Assembly (NCBI RefSeq): GCF_004103695.1
Contig: NZ_CP035280.1
Span: forward strand, 2,976,001 to 3,040,000
Length of the DNA: 64,000 nt
Origin: Clostridium sp. JN-9
GTDB lineage: Bacteria; Bacillota; Clostridia; Clostridiales; Clostridiaceae
Direction of reading: 5' to 3'
The notes beneath the pieces were generated by a model, which was not told where the DNA came from, did not search any database, and was given only the letters and a program-made list of their open reading frames with translations. The translations under genes were made by a program, and so were the position numbers. Position 1 is the stretch's first letter, and every line of letters begins with the position of its first letter. Of the stretch, positions 7,834-15,885 are shown one piece after another.

Positions 7834-8568
7834 TTATTTAAGCATAGTAAGCTTGGAATATGGTATGGTAAATTCCTCATAATGTGATTTTGTAAAATTG
7901 TCATCTTCATAAACCAGCATTTTAATATATAAATCATAGTTACCATCTTTACTTTTAACTTTTGTTACAGCTGTAACATTTTGTTTATCCTCTGCCTTAT
8001 ATGCCAAACTTACCTTCCCCGTTGCAATATTTAAATTATATAAACTCCCGCCTTGTGAAACTGTGCCATAGCCCATGCCTATTACTACTAATAGATTTTT
8101 ATCGTCCCACCACTGAACATACTTTGGAGAATTCTGTTTTTTATTATCAGCTATTTCGTAGCTGTACATTTTTCCGCTGCCATCTTTTACAATAATCTTT
8201 CCTATTCCCTCTTCTGATGCTGTGTCTCCCTTACCTTCTATAGATGCTTGTACAGTGCCATATACCTTCCATGGTGTATTGAACTTTGGACTTGATGTTG
8301 TTTCTGTTTTATTAAATTTAGGAACAGTTGGATCTACAGTTTCAGTATTGGTAGTGTTTGTAGTGCTTGTAGTTTTTGAACTGTTGTCTTCAGTTTTGCT
8401 TGTTTGATTTTTGCTGGGTGCTGGTGCAGACTGCTGCTGATTATTTGAACTGGAATTAGTTGAAGGTTCTGCACCTTTTTTATTACTACTGCAAGCTGTT
8501 AAAGTTAATATTAAAGATATTATTAAAGATGTGCTTATTATTCTTTTTAAATATGCTTTCCTTGTCAT
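7834..8568 (-). CDS. lipoprotein of unknown function
   Basis: A 244-residue protein with a lipoprotein signal peptide: basic start, hydrophobic core, and lipobox LTAC with the acceptor Cys near residue 26. A low-complexity Ser/Thr/Asn/Gln linker (about residues 28-85) tethers a C-terminal domain of about 150 residues with a GTVQASIEGKGD segment and regular beta strands. The domain resembles DUF-type extracellular lipoproteins of clostridia but I cannot name it. First gene of the pair with the TPR membrane protein. Confidence 0.8.
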   Translation of the reverse strand: MTRKAYLKRIISTSLIISLILTLTACSSNKKGAEPSTNSSSNNQQQSAPAPSKNQTSKTEDNSSKTTSTTNTTNTETVDPTVPKFNKTETTSSPKFNTPWKVYGTVQASIEGKGDTASEEGIGKIIVKDGSGKMYSYEIADNKKQNSPKYVQWWDDKNLLVVIGMGYGTVSQGGSLYNLNIATGKVSLAYKAEDKQNVTAVTKVKSKDGNYDLYIKMLVYEDDNFTKSHYEEFTIPYSKLTMLK

Positions 8569-8708
8569 TTACATCACTCCCAATTATTATTTTTATTATT
8601 TCTTTAAATAAATCCAAATTAGAAGAATATATATCTAATTATAGCAAATATATTGTTATTATAATACCATTAAAAAATATAATTAAGTAAATTGGGCCAT
8701 AAATAAGG

Positions 8709-8755
8709 CGGCTCTGCTGTAGATGCATTATTATGTCAGCATCTTAAGCAGAGCC
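8709..8755 (-). terminator. strong stem-loop downstream of ptsI
   Basis: GGCTCTGCT pairs with AGCAGAGCC, extended inside by AGATGC/GCATCT, between the ptsI stop and the lipoprotein promoter region. The minus-strand side after the stem is only weakly T-rich (CTTATTTATGG), so it may be a terminator or an RNA-end stabiliser. Nothing else was found in 8569-8785 beyond AT-rich DNA. Confidence 0.6.
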
Positions 8756-8785
8756 AATGAAAAAATAATTAAATATAAGGCGTTA

Positions 8786-10402
8786 TTAATTGTTCATAAT
8801 GAGCTGTTTTGCTTTAAGCATTGAGGATGCACTCATGGAGAACTCATCTAAGCCATATTCCACAAGAGTTGGAATTGCTCTTTCATCTCCTGCCATTTCT
8901 CCACACATTCCACACCATTTTCCTTCTTTATGAGCAGATTCTATTGTGATTTTTATTAACTTCAATACTGCTGGGTGCATTGGATTATATAAATATGAAA
9001 CTTTTTCATTCATTCTATCTGCAGCTAATGTATATTGGATCAAATCATTTGTTCCAATACTAAAGAAATCAACATACTTTGCAAGTTCCTCTGAATTAAC
9101 TGCTGCAGCTGGTATTTCCACCATAATGCCCACTTCCATGTCATCTCTGTATGGTATACCTTCTTTTTTCAGTTCCTCAGCACATTCTTTTAATATTTCC
9201 TTTGCCTTTAAATATTCCTCTAAGGAAGATATCATTGGGAACATTATCTTTAAGTTTCCATATACAGCTGCTCTTAATAATGCTCTCAGCTGAACCTTAA
9301 ATATATCTGTTCTGTCAAGGCATAATCTTATGGCTCTGTAGCCTAAGAAAGGATTCATTTCTTCTGGCATTGGAAGGTAAGAAAGTTTTTTATCCCCGCC
9401 AATATCAAGTGTCCTGATAACAACTGGTCTAGGATTCATTTTTTCAACTGCAAATTTATATGATTCAAATTGTTCTTCTTCAGTTGGCATACTATCCCTG
9501 TCCATATATAAGAACTCTGTTCTGAACAGGCCTACACCATCTCCGCCATTTTCAATAACCTTTAGAACGTCAATTGGTTTTCCTATATTTCCTGCTACCT
9601 CTACGTGTTTCCCGGCTTTAGTAACAGTTTTAACCTTAATAAGCTTTTTTAACTCTTCTTTTTCTTTTTCATATGCTTCTTTCTTATTCATATATTCTTT
9701 TAAAGTTGCTTCATCAGGATTTACAATAGCCACCCCTTCTATTCCGTCAACTATAATTTTGTCTCCATTTTTAACAGACTTCGTTATATCATTCATTCCA
9801 ACTATTGCAGGTATTTCTAAAGTTCTGGACATTATTGCGCTGTGAGAAGTTCTTCCTCCCACATTTGTTAAGAAGGCTATTACCTTATTTTTATCCAGCT
9901 GTGCTGTATCTGATGGAGTCAGGTCATGAGCTACTACTACTGTATTTTCAGGAAGATTTGCAAGGCCGTCAGGATTCTTACCAACCAAATTAGCTAATAT
10001 CCTGTGTCCAACATCTTTTACGTCTGCGCCTCTTTCTCTCATATATTCATCTTTCATGGAAGCAAATATTCCAGAATACATTTCAACTACATCGCTTAAT
10101 GCTTTTTCAGCATTAACTTTATTATCTTTTATTTTTGTTTTTACAGCTCCAGTAAATTCAGGATCATCTAACATCATTATATGGCTTTCGAATACTGCTG
10201 CTTTATCCTTTCCAAGTTCTTTTTCTGCTTTTGTTTTTATTTTAATTAATTGTTCTCTTGATGTATTTAAAGCTTTCTCTAATTTTGTCTGTTCTGATGC
10301 TATATCACTTATTGCTCTTTCCACAATGGAAATTTCACTATCATCTTTTATTACTACATTACCAATTGCGTATCCTTTTGAAGCTGCAATACCTTTTTTC
10401 AT
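8786..10402 (-). CDS. ptsI: PTS enzyme I (phosphoenolpyruvate-protein phosphotransferase)
   Basis: Enzyme I takes phosphate from phosphoenolpyruvate on an active-site His and passes it to HPr, the first step of all PTS sugar uptake. The 538 residues show the N-terminal HPr-binding domain, the phospho-His domain with GGRTSHSAIM (His187), and the PEP-binding TIM barrel with GVGLFRTEFLYM, the GTNDLIQYTLAADR block and GMCGEMAGD (catalytic Cys). It is slightly shorter than the usual 570 residues but no motif is missing. AGGAGG precedes the ATG. No ptsH is in the window. A sigma-54 promoter and operators lie upstream, shared with a divergent HPr-domain activator. Confidence 0.97.
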   Translation of the reverse strand: MKKGIAASKGYAIGNVVIKDDSEISIVERAISDIASEQTKLEKALNTSREQLIKIKTKAEKELGKDKAAVFESHIMMLDDPEFTGAVKTKIKDNKVNAEKALSDVVEMYSGIFASMKDEYMRERGADVKDVGHRILANLVGKNPDGLANLPENTVVVAHDLTPSDTAQLDKNKVIAFLTNVGGRTSHSAIMSRTLEIPAIVGMNDITKSVKNGDKIIVDGIEGVAIVNPDEATLKEYMNKKEAYEKEKEELKKLIKVKTVTKAGKHVEVAGNIGKPIDVLKVIENGGDGVGLFRTEFLYMDRDSMPTEEEQFESYKFAVEKMNPRPVVIRTLDIGGDKKLSYLPMPEEMNPFLGYRAIRLCLDRTDIFKVQLRALLRAAVYGNLKIMFPMISSLEEYLKAKEILKECAEELKKEGIPYRDDMEVGIMVEIPAAAVNSEELAKYVDFFSIGTNDLIQYTLAADRMNEKVSYLYNPMHPAVLKLIKITIESAHKEGKWCGMCGEMAGDERAIPTLVEYGLDEFSMSASSMLKAKQLIMNN

Positions 10403-10456
10403 TTTCTTATCCTCCTACAAATTTCTACATAATTCATCAAAGCACTAAATAAAATA

Positions 10457-10472
10457 AGCAATTTTTATGCCA
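10457..10472 (-). promoter_or_regulatory. sigma-54 (-24/-12) promoter of ptsI
   Basis: On the minus strand TGGCATAAAAATTGCT matches the sigma-54 consensus TGGCAYR-N4-TTGCW, with GG and GC correctly spaced. Transcription would start near 10447, about 45 bases before the ptsI ATG. The neighbouring divergent gene encodes a sigma-54 activator. Confidence 0.82.
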
Positions 10473-10541
10473 ATACATTAAAATCTCTTACAACTGCCTT
10501 TTTATGCGCTTTAATTAGTTTATGCAAATCATCATATTTTT

Positions 10542-10570
10542 AGTATATTGATAAATTTTATCAATATACT
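10542..10570. promoter_or_regulatory. palindromic operator 1 (extended), candidate enhancer for ptsI
   Basis: A perfect palindrome with 14-base arms and one central base, built on TTGATA-N5-TATCAA (10548-10564). Its centre is about 90 bases upstream of the ptsI -12 element, the usual distance of a sigma-54 activator site. Confidence 0.75.
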
Positions 10571-10602
10571 ATAACTATTATATCATATTTTTAAAAATAT
10601 AC

Positions 10603-10632
10603 TGGACAACCCTCTATATTGTAATGTATTAT
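10603..10632 (+). promoter_or_regulatory. sigma-A promoter of the HPr-domain activator gene
   Basis: TGGACA (10603-10608) and TATTAT (10627-10632) with an 18-base spacer precede the activator gene. Operator 2 begins five bases after the -10 box, so the activator could repress its own promoter. Confidence 0.6.
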
Positions 10633-10636
10633 GAGG

Positions 10637-10653
10637 TTGATACTTTTTATCAA
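10637..10653. promoter_or_regulatory. operator 2 TTGATA-N5-TATCAA
   Basis: TTGATACTTTTTATCAA is a perfect 6-5-6 palindrome with the same core as operator 1 and the same CTTTT spacer as operator 3. It lies at the expected transcription start of the activator gene. Confidence 0.75.
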
Positions 10654-10667
10654 TAATTTATATAAAA

Positions 10668-10684
10668 CTGATACTTTTTATCAA
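10668..10684. promoter_or_regulatory. operator 3 CTGATA-N5-TATCAA next to the activator ribosome site
   Basis: CTGATACTTTTTATCAA repeats operator 2 with one change. Its last bases run into the AAGGAG ribosome site of the activator gene (ATG at 10696). Three copies in 143 bases make a chance origin unlikely. Confidence 0.72.
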
Positions 10685-10695
10685 GGAGATAACAT

Positions 10696-12699
10696 ATGTA
10701 TAAAAATAGTATAGTAGTAAATATTCATAACGGTATTCATATAAGAATAGCCGCAATGATTGTTCATAAAGCCTCAGAATTAACCTCAAAGTACAATGTT
10801 AATTTATATGTAAGAAATATTTCCACCAAAGAGCCTCTGGCTATTAGTATGCTTGCTCTTGTTTCACTTAAAATAAGGGAAAATGAATTGATCGAAATAT
10901 CCTGCAGAGAAGATTCATTATCTGGCAGGCAGGCTGTTCTTGAACTATGCAGCTTTATAACCAATGATATTGAACGGGATAACAAGGCTTTTGCAAACCT
11001 TGATGATATTATAGAAGAAAATAATATTGCAAACGAACAAATTTTAGATAATATTCCTATTGGAATTATTGTTATCGATACCAATTCATATATTACAACT
11101 ATGAATGATTATGCCTTAAAGCTTATTGACAAAACTCCAAAGGATGTAGTAGGAAGATATGTTAAGCATATTATTCCTACATCAGACCTTCCAAAGGTAA
11201 TTGCATCTAAAAGAAAATATATTGGTACAACACAGCATATCAATAACCATATATGTATTGTAAACAGAGCTCCCATATTTTCTAATAAGAAGGTAATAGG
11301 TGCTATTGGTATGTTCCAGGATATATCTGAGCTCGTTGGTATGCAGGAATTAAATGAAAAATTTCAGAAGATACTGGAAACATCCCATGATTTAATATGT
11401 TTTGTTGACGAGGACAGAAAGATAAGCTACGTTAATCCAGCCTATGAATTTAATTTTAATGTAAATGCTGCTGATATTTTAGGAAAGGATTTAAAGGCTT
11501 TATCACCAAATGGACTTAGATTATCTGTTTTTAATTCTAAAAAGAATATGGAAAATGTTATACATAGCAAAAATGATAAGAATGTTGTTTCCACTGTTGA
11601 ACCCATATTTATAAATGGTAACTTTAAGGGTGTGCTTTCAATTTCCAAGACTGTAGATGAAGTAAAAGATCTATATAAAAAACTAGAACAATCTAAAGAA
11701 GAAATCAATTATTATAAATCAGAATTAAAAAGACATGCTAATTTAAGCAGCAGTTTTAGTGACATTATAGGAAACAGCAGTACTTTAAAGGACAGCCTTC
11801 TTATTGCAGAAAAAGCATCTAATTCAACTTCCACAGTACTAATAATGGGTGAAAGCGGTACTGGCAAAGAACTAGTTGCAAAAGCTATCCATAACAACAG
11901 CAGCCGTAAAGATAAGCCTTTTGTACGAGTAAACTGTGCTGCCATTCCTGAAAATTTACTTGAAAGTGAATTGTTTGGATATGAAAGGGGTGCCTTTACA
12001 GGTGCAGTTAAAAATAAACCAGGCAAATTTAATGTTGCTGATGGCGGTACTATCTTTTTAGATGAAATTGGAGACATGCCTATGTCAATGCAGGTTAAAC
12101 TTCTAAGAGTCATTCAGGAAAAGGAATTTGAAAGTGTTGGTGGTATAGAAACTCAAAAGGTGGATGTTAGAATAATTGCAGCCACAAACAGAAACTTGGA
12201 AAAAATGATAAAAGGGAACTCCTTTAGAGAGGATTTATATTACAGGCTTAATGTTATTAATATATCTCTTCCTCCATTAAGAAACAGAAAAGAAGACATA
12301 AACTGCCTGGTGGAACACTTTATTGTTAAACTTAATAAAAAGCTTGGAAAATCAATTGAAAGCATTGATAAAGACTGCCTTTTATATCTGCAGGATTACC
12401 ACTGGCCAGGTAATATAAGGGAACTTGAAAATATTATAGAAAGAGCTATGAATTTGTGTGACGGCAAAACGATTACTTCAAAAGATCTTCCTTTTTATAT
12501 TACAAATAGTACTCCCAGGGAAGGGAATCTTATAAACCTGGTAAATAATCAGCTTATGCCCCTTGAAGCTTATGAAAAGGAACTTATTACTTTAGCAATG
12601 GAAAAATACAAAAGTTATAATAAGGCAGGGAAAGTTTTAGGAATAACCCACAGAACTGTTTCATTGAAATGTAAAAAATATAACATACCAACTAATTGA
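10696..12699 (+). CDS. sigma-54-dependent activator with N-terminal HPr domain and two PAS domains
   Basis: A 667-residue enhancer-binding protein. Residues 1-90 look like HPr: NGIHIRIAAM places a His at position 15, exactly the phospho-His of HPr, and ISMLALVSL places a Ser at 51, equivalent to the regulatory Ser46. Two PAS-like domains follow (about 112-215 and 222-325). The AAA+ domain has Walker A GESGTGKE (385-392), the sigma-54 contact loop GAFTGA (432-437), Walker B TIFLDEIGD and the REDLYYRLNV region. A Fis-type helix-turn-helix ends the protein (about 620-662). Divergent from ptsI, it should drive that gene from its sigma-54 promoter and may be switched by enzyme I phosphorylation. 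Phosphorylation is inference. Confidence 0.93.
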   Translation: MYKNSIVVNIHNGIHIRIAAMIVHKASELTSKYNVNLYVRNISTKEPLAISMLALVSLKIRENELIEISCREDSLSGRQAVLELCSFITNDIERDNKAFANLDDIIEENNIANEQILDNIPIGIIVIDTNSYITTMNDYALKLIDKTPKDVVGRYVKHIIPTSDLPKVIASKRKYIGTTQHINNHICIVNRAPIFSNKKVIGAIGMFQDISELVGMQELNEKFQKILETSHDLICFVDEDRKISYVNPAYEFNFNVNAADILGKDLKALSPNGLRLSVFNSKKNMENVIHSKNDKNVVSTVEPIFINGNFKGVLSISKTVDEVKDLYKKLEQSKEEINYYKSELKRHANLSSSFSDIIGNSSTLKDSLLIAEKASNSTSTVLIMGESGTGKELVAKAIHNNSSRKDKPFVRVNCAAIPENLLESELFGYERGAFTGAVKNKPGKFNVADGGTIFLDEIGDMPMSMQVKLLRVIQEKEFESVGGIETQKVDVRIIAATNRNLEKMIKGNSFREDLYYRLNVINISLPPLRNRKEDINCLVEHFIVKLNKKLGKSIESIDKDCLLYLQDYHWPGNIRELENIIERAMNLCDGKTITSKDLPFYITNSTPREGNLINLVNNQLMPLEAYEKELITLAMEKYKSYNKAGKVLGITHRTVSLKCKKYNIPTN

Positions 12700-12702
12700 A
12701 AA

Positions 12703-12780
12703 AATAAGGGGCCGTCAAACCAATGAATTTACGTACAGTATATTGTAATATTTATTCTTAATGCGGCAGCCCCTTAAACT
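12703..12780 (+). terminator. stem-loop downstream of the activator gene
   Basis: AAGGGGC near 12706 can pair with GCCCCTT near 12769, closing a long loop, just after the stop at 12699. A short T run (TTTAGGTTTTT) follows. It is a weak terminator candidate because of the long loop. Confidence 0.45.
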
Positions 12781-12831
12781 TTAGGTTTTTGGGACTGCTA
12801 CGATGATTAGATATTTATTTTCTATAGACAC

Positions 12832-13896
12832 ATATGGCTCTTTTAAATAATAATGTTGATGTGAATAGGACAATCCTTTAATGGTAATAATTAAAATACC
12901 TACATATTACTGAAAGGATTGGATTACCATGGAGAATAAAAAATGTACTGATATAAATATATTATCTTATTTTGCTTCATTAAGACATGATTATGAAAGA
13001 AAATGCCCATACTGTGGCTGCACCCATACAGTGCTATACGGAAAATACAATGGTAAACAAAGATATATATGCAAAAGCTGCAAAAAAACCTTTAATGATT
13101 TTACAAACACGCCAATTGCAAGGACTCATTTCCCTGAAAAGTGGGAGGCATTCATTAAGTGTACCATTGAGGGCTTATCCCTTAAGGCGGCAGCCAGGGA
13201 AATTGGCGTTTCTTATGTAACACTATTTTACTGGAGGCACAAGCTGCTCTCTGCTTTAAAAATGGTTAAACAAAATAAGATGCAGGGAAAGTTTGAACTT
13301 GAAAATTTTTTCTTAAAATTCTCCCGGAAGGGACAGAAAGGCATTGAACATGATGAAAAGAGAGTTCATGATCAAAGCGTAAGTTACATTAATATCAGCA
13401 ATAATAAAGTCTGTGTTATTACAGCACTGGATTCACATAAAAATATTTATTCCAGAGCAGTGGGAATGGGACGTATGAATGCAATGGATATGGAAAATTA
13501 TATTGGAAAAATATTAAATAAAAATAAGCAGGCAGTCTCAAGACCGAAAAGCTTTTTTGCCATGTTCTTTAAAAGAAAGAAAATAAGGGAGATTAATAAA
13601 TTCCTTGATAATAGCTCTGAAGCAGTAAAATATAGATGTGACTGCATGGAATGGATGTACCGTTTTAGAGGAGTAGCAACAAAGTATTTAAATAATTATT
13701 TGAGCTTATTCAAATTCTTAAAGAGTTCTAATTTTAATAATATTTCATCTACAATAAATATATTTATAGAAGCAATAAGTAAAATTAATATTGAAAATAC
13801 ATATATAAATATGAGAAATGCTGAAATTAGTTTTAATTGACCTGTCTCTATGGGAATTTGTTACTTTATCAACACTATTTAATAAAAGAGCCATAT
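12832..13896 (+). mobile_element. IS1595-like insertion sequence, probably decayed
   Basis: The element is bounded by imperfect inverted repeats: ATATGGCTCTTTTAAATAAT at 12832-12851 and ATTTAATAAAAGAGCCATAT at 13877-13896. It contains one ORF for a zinc-ribbon ISXO2-type transposase. The length of about 1065 bases fits this family. The expected 8-base target duplication is not visible at either likely border, which suggests age or later rearrangement. Confidence 0.72.
12929..13840 (+). CDS. IS1595-family transposase, catalytic residues apparently lost
   Basis: A 303-residue protein. The N-terminus has a zinc ribbon (CPYCGC ... CKSCKKTF) and a helix-turn-helix (LSLKAAAREIGVSYVTLFYW), as in IS1595 transposases. 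The ISXO2-type domain follows, ending in the conserved RFRGVATKYLNNYL. At the place where active relatives have a DETYF-type block this protein reads ELENFFLKF, and the second catalytic Asp segment is replaced by a lysine-rich stretch (around residues 205-225). The frame is intact but the enzyme is probably inactive or has been repurposed. A hairpin (CAATCCTTT ... AAAGGATTG, 12874-12921) precedes the ATG. Confidence 0.75.
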   Translation: MENKKCTDINILSYFASLRHDYERKCPYCGCTHTVLYGKYNGKQRYICKSCKKTFNDFTNTPIARTHFPEKWEAFIKCTIEGLSLKAAAREIGVSYVTLFYWRHKLLSALKMVKQNKMQGKFELENFFLKFSRKGQKGIEHDEKRVHDQSVSYINISNNKVCVITALDSHKNIYSRAVGMGRMNAMDMENYIGKILNKNKQAVSRPKSFFAMFFKRKKIREINKFLDNSSEAVKYRCDCMEWMYRFRGVATKYLNNYLSLFKFLKSSNFNNISSTINIFIEAISKINIENTYINMRNAEISFN

Positions 13897-13939
13897 ATCT
13901 AAAGCAGGAAAGATTAGAGAACAGAAGTTTCAGTCTTTA

Positions 13940-13981
13940 ATAAAAAAAGACTCGCATTAGCAGTTTTAACTGCTAATGCGA
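13940..13981 (-). terminator. terminator of the fru operon
   Basis: A perfect 13-base-pair hairpin (CGCATTAGCAGTT and complement, 13953-13980) followed on the minus strand by GAGTCTTTTTTT. It ends the fruR-fruK-EIIA-EIIBC transcript, whose last stop is at 14007. Confidence 0.95.
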
Positions 13982-14006
13982 CAACCCCTTTACAAAATCC
14001 TATTTA

Positions 14007-15368
14007 TTATTGTTCGTATACATTCTTTTTAACTACTGAAAGTAACATAGCTGAAACTACCATACCTGCTAATATTGCTATCAGGTAAAGGAATAGGTGT
14101 TGAACTACGTTTGGTATTACTAAAACCCATATTCCGCCGTGAGGAACTGCCAGTGTGCATCCAAACAGCATTGATAATGCTCCTGTTACTGCTGAACCAG
14201 CCATTATTGATGGTATAACTCTGAATGGATCTGCAGCTGCAAATGGTATTGCACCTTCTGTAATAAATGATACTCCCAATGCCCATGCTGCTTTTCCTGC
14301 TTCTCTTTCCTGTTCATTAAATTTATTCTTTGCTATTACTGTTGCTAATGCAATTCCAAGTGGAGGAACCATTCCAGCAGCCATTACTGCTGCCATTATT
14401 GTTGTTCCGCCTGATGCTAAAGTTCCTGTAGCAAAAACATATGCTGCCTTGTTAAATGGACCCCCCATATCAAATGCCATCATACATCCTAATACTATAC
14501 CAAGAATAGCTGCATTTGCACCCTGCAAACCATTTAGCCATGCTGATAATCCATCATTCATTGCTTTTACTGGGTTGCCTAATACAAATATCATTATTAA
14601 TGCTATAATTGCAGTTGATAGAACTGGTATTATCAAAACTGGCATTAATCCTTCCAATGTTTTTGGTAGTTTAATATACTTTTTTATTAAAACTACTATA
14701 TATCCAGCCAGTAAACCTGCCAGTAAAGCTCCAATAAAACCTGCTCCCACAGTGTTTGCTAATGCTCCCCCTACAAATCCCGGCACCAGTCCTGGTCTGT
14801 CAGCTATTGAATAAGCCATATATCCTGATAATACTGGAAGCATAAGTGCAAATGCCTGCTTTCCTGTACTGAATAATGCTTCCGCAAATGTCCCTGGAGT
14901 TTTATATACATATATTCCACCAAAAGCAAATCCCAAAGCTATAAGTAATCCTCCAGCTACCACGAATGGTATCATATATGATACGCCTGTCATAAGATGC
15001 TTATAAATGCCTTTTCTTTCAGCTTTTTCAACTTTTACTTCCTGTCTTTCTTTTTTCTTCTCTACTGGCTTTGCCTCTAATGCTTTGTTCATAAGTCCTT
15101 TAGCATCTTTTATGGCATCCTTTACAGAGACTTCAACCATAGGTTTTCCTACGAACCTTGATTTATCAACGTTAGTGTCAGCTGCAATGATAACAGTATC
15201 TGCTTCCTTGACCTCTTTTTCTGAAATTACATTTTCAGCCCCCACTGAACCCTGAGTTTCGACTTTAATTTCATGCCCCATTTCCTTAGCTGCCATTTGT
15301 AATGCTTCCGCTGCCATATACGTATGCGCAATTCCTGTAGGACAACTTGTAACGGCTACAATTTTCAT
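14007..15368 (-). CDS. fruA: PTS fructose transporter EIIBC
   Basis: This membrane permease imports fructose and phosphorylates it to fructose 1-phosphate. Residues 1-100 form the EIIB domain with the phospho-Cys in VAVTSCPTGIAHT. A charged linker (about 97-120) leads to the EIIC domain with about nine or ten membrane helices (GVSYMIPFVVAGGLLIALGF at its start). EIIA is a separate gene immediately upstream, so this is a split version of the three-domain FruA. GGAGG lies before the ATG. Last gene of the operon. Confidence 0.95.
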   Translation of the reverse strand: MKIVAVTSCPTGIAHTYMAAEALQMAAKEMGHEIKVETQGSVGAENVISEKEVKEADTVIIAADTNVDKSRFVGKPMVEVSVKDAIKDAKGLMNKALEAKPVEKKKERQEVKVEKAERKGIYKHLMTGVSYMIPFVVAGGLLIALGFAFGGIYVYKTPGTFAEALFSTGKQAFALMLPVLSGYMAYSIADRPGLVPGFVGGALANTVGAGFIGALLAGLLAGYIVVLIKKYIKLPKTLEGLMPVLIIPVLSTAIIALIMIFVLGNPVKAMNDGLSAWLNGLQGANAAILGIVLGCMMAFDMGGPFNKAAYVFATGTLASGGTTIMAAVMAAGMVPPLGIALATVIAKNKFNEQEREAGKAAWALGVSFITEGAIPFAAADPFRVIPSIMAGSAVTGALSMLFGCTLAVPHGGIWVLVIPNVVQHLFLYLIAILAGMVVSAMLLSVVKKNVYEQ

Positions 15369-15441
15369 AATTTTTCTCCTCCCATAGAGTTTTAATATAA
15401 ATATATAATAAAATTAGTTCGTACTAATATTAGTACCATAT

Positions 15442-15885
15442 TTATTCGAATGCCTTAATGAATTCTTCAAAACTAGTGGCGTTCATAATCATTTCTCTTA
15501 TCTCACTATGCATAAGTTTTCTTGAAATTTCACTAAGTGCCTTTAGATGCACATCACTAGACTCTTCGGGTACAGCAATTAAAAAAAATAAATAGGCAGG
15601 CTTGTCATCCATAGATTCATAATCAATGCCTTTAGTACTTTTGCCAAAGGCTATTGAAGGTTCTACAACAGCTTTACTTTTTCCATGAGGAATTGCAATT
15701 CCCATTCCTATACCTGTTGAAAACTCTTCCTCTCTCTTTAATACTGCCTTTTTAAATTCTTCTTTATCACTTATTTTACCGTCCTTATATAATATATCTA
15801 TCAATTCATCAATAGCTTGATTTTTATTCACAGCTTTAAGGTCAAAACTTACCCTCTCTTTTGAAAACATGTCCTTTGTACTCAT
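15442..15885 (-). CDS. PTS fructose EIIA component
   Basis: A 147-residue PTS EIIA type 2 (fructose/mannitol) protein. The phospho-His lies in GIAIPHGKS. It carries phosphate from HPr to the EIIB domain of the downstream permease. The ATG at 15885 shares its A with the last base of the fruK stop (TAATG), and AAGGAGTG lies 8 bases upstream, showing translational coupling; a GTG 9 bases earlier is inside that ribosome site and was rejected. Confidence 0.95.
   Translation of the reverse strand: MSTKDMFSKERVSFDLKAVNKNQAIDELIDILYKDGKISDKEEFKKAVLKREEEFSTGIGMGIAIPHGKSKAVVEPSIAFGKSTKGIDYESMDDKPAYLFFLIAVPEESSDVHLKALSEISRKLMHSEIREMIMNATSFEEFIKAFE

Noticed and set aside
14155-14814. 219-codon ORF antisense to the fructose permease
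   Set aside because: Ala/Pro/Ile-rich shadow of the EIIC coding sequence with no ribosome site.
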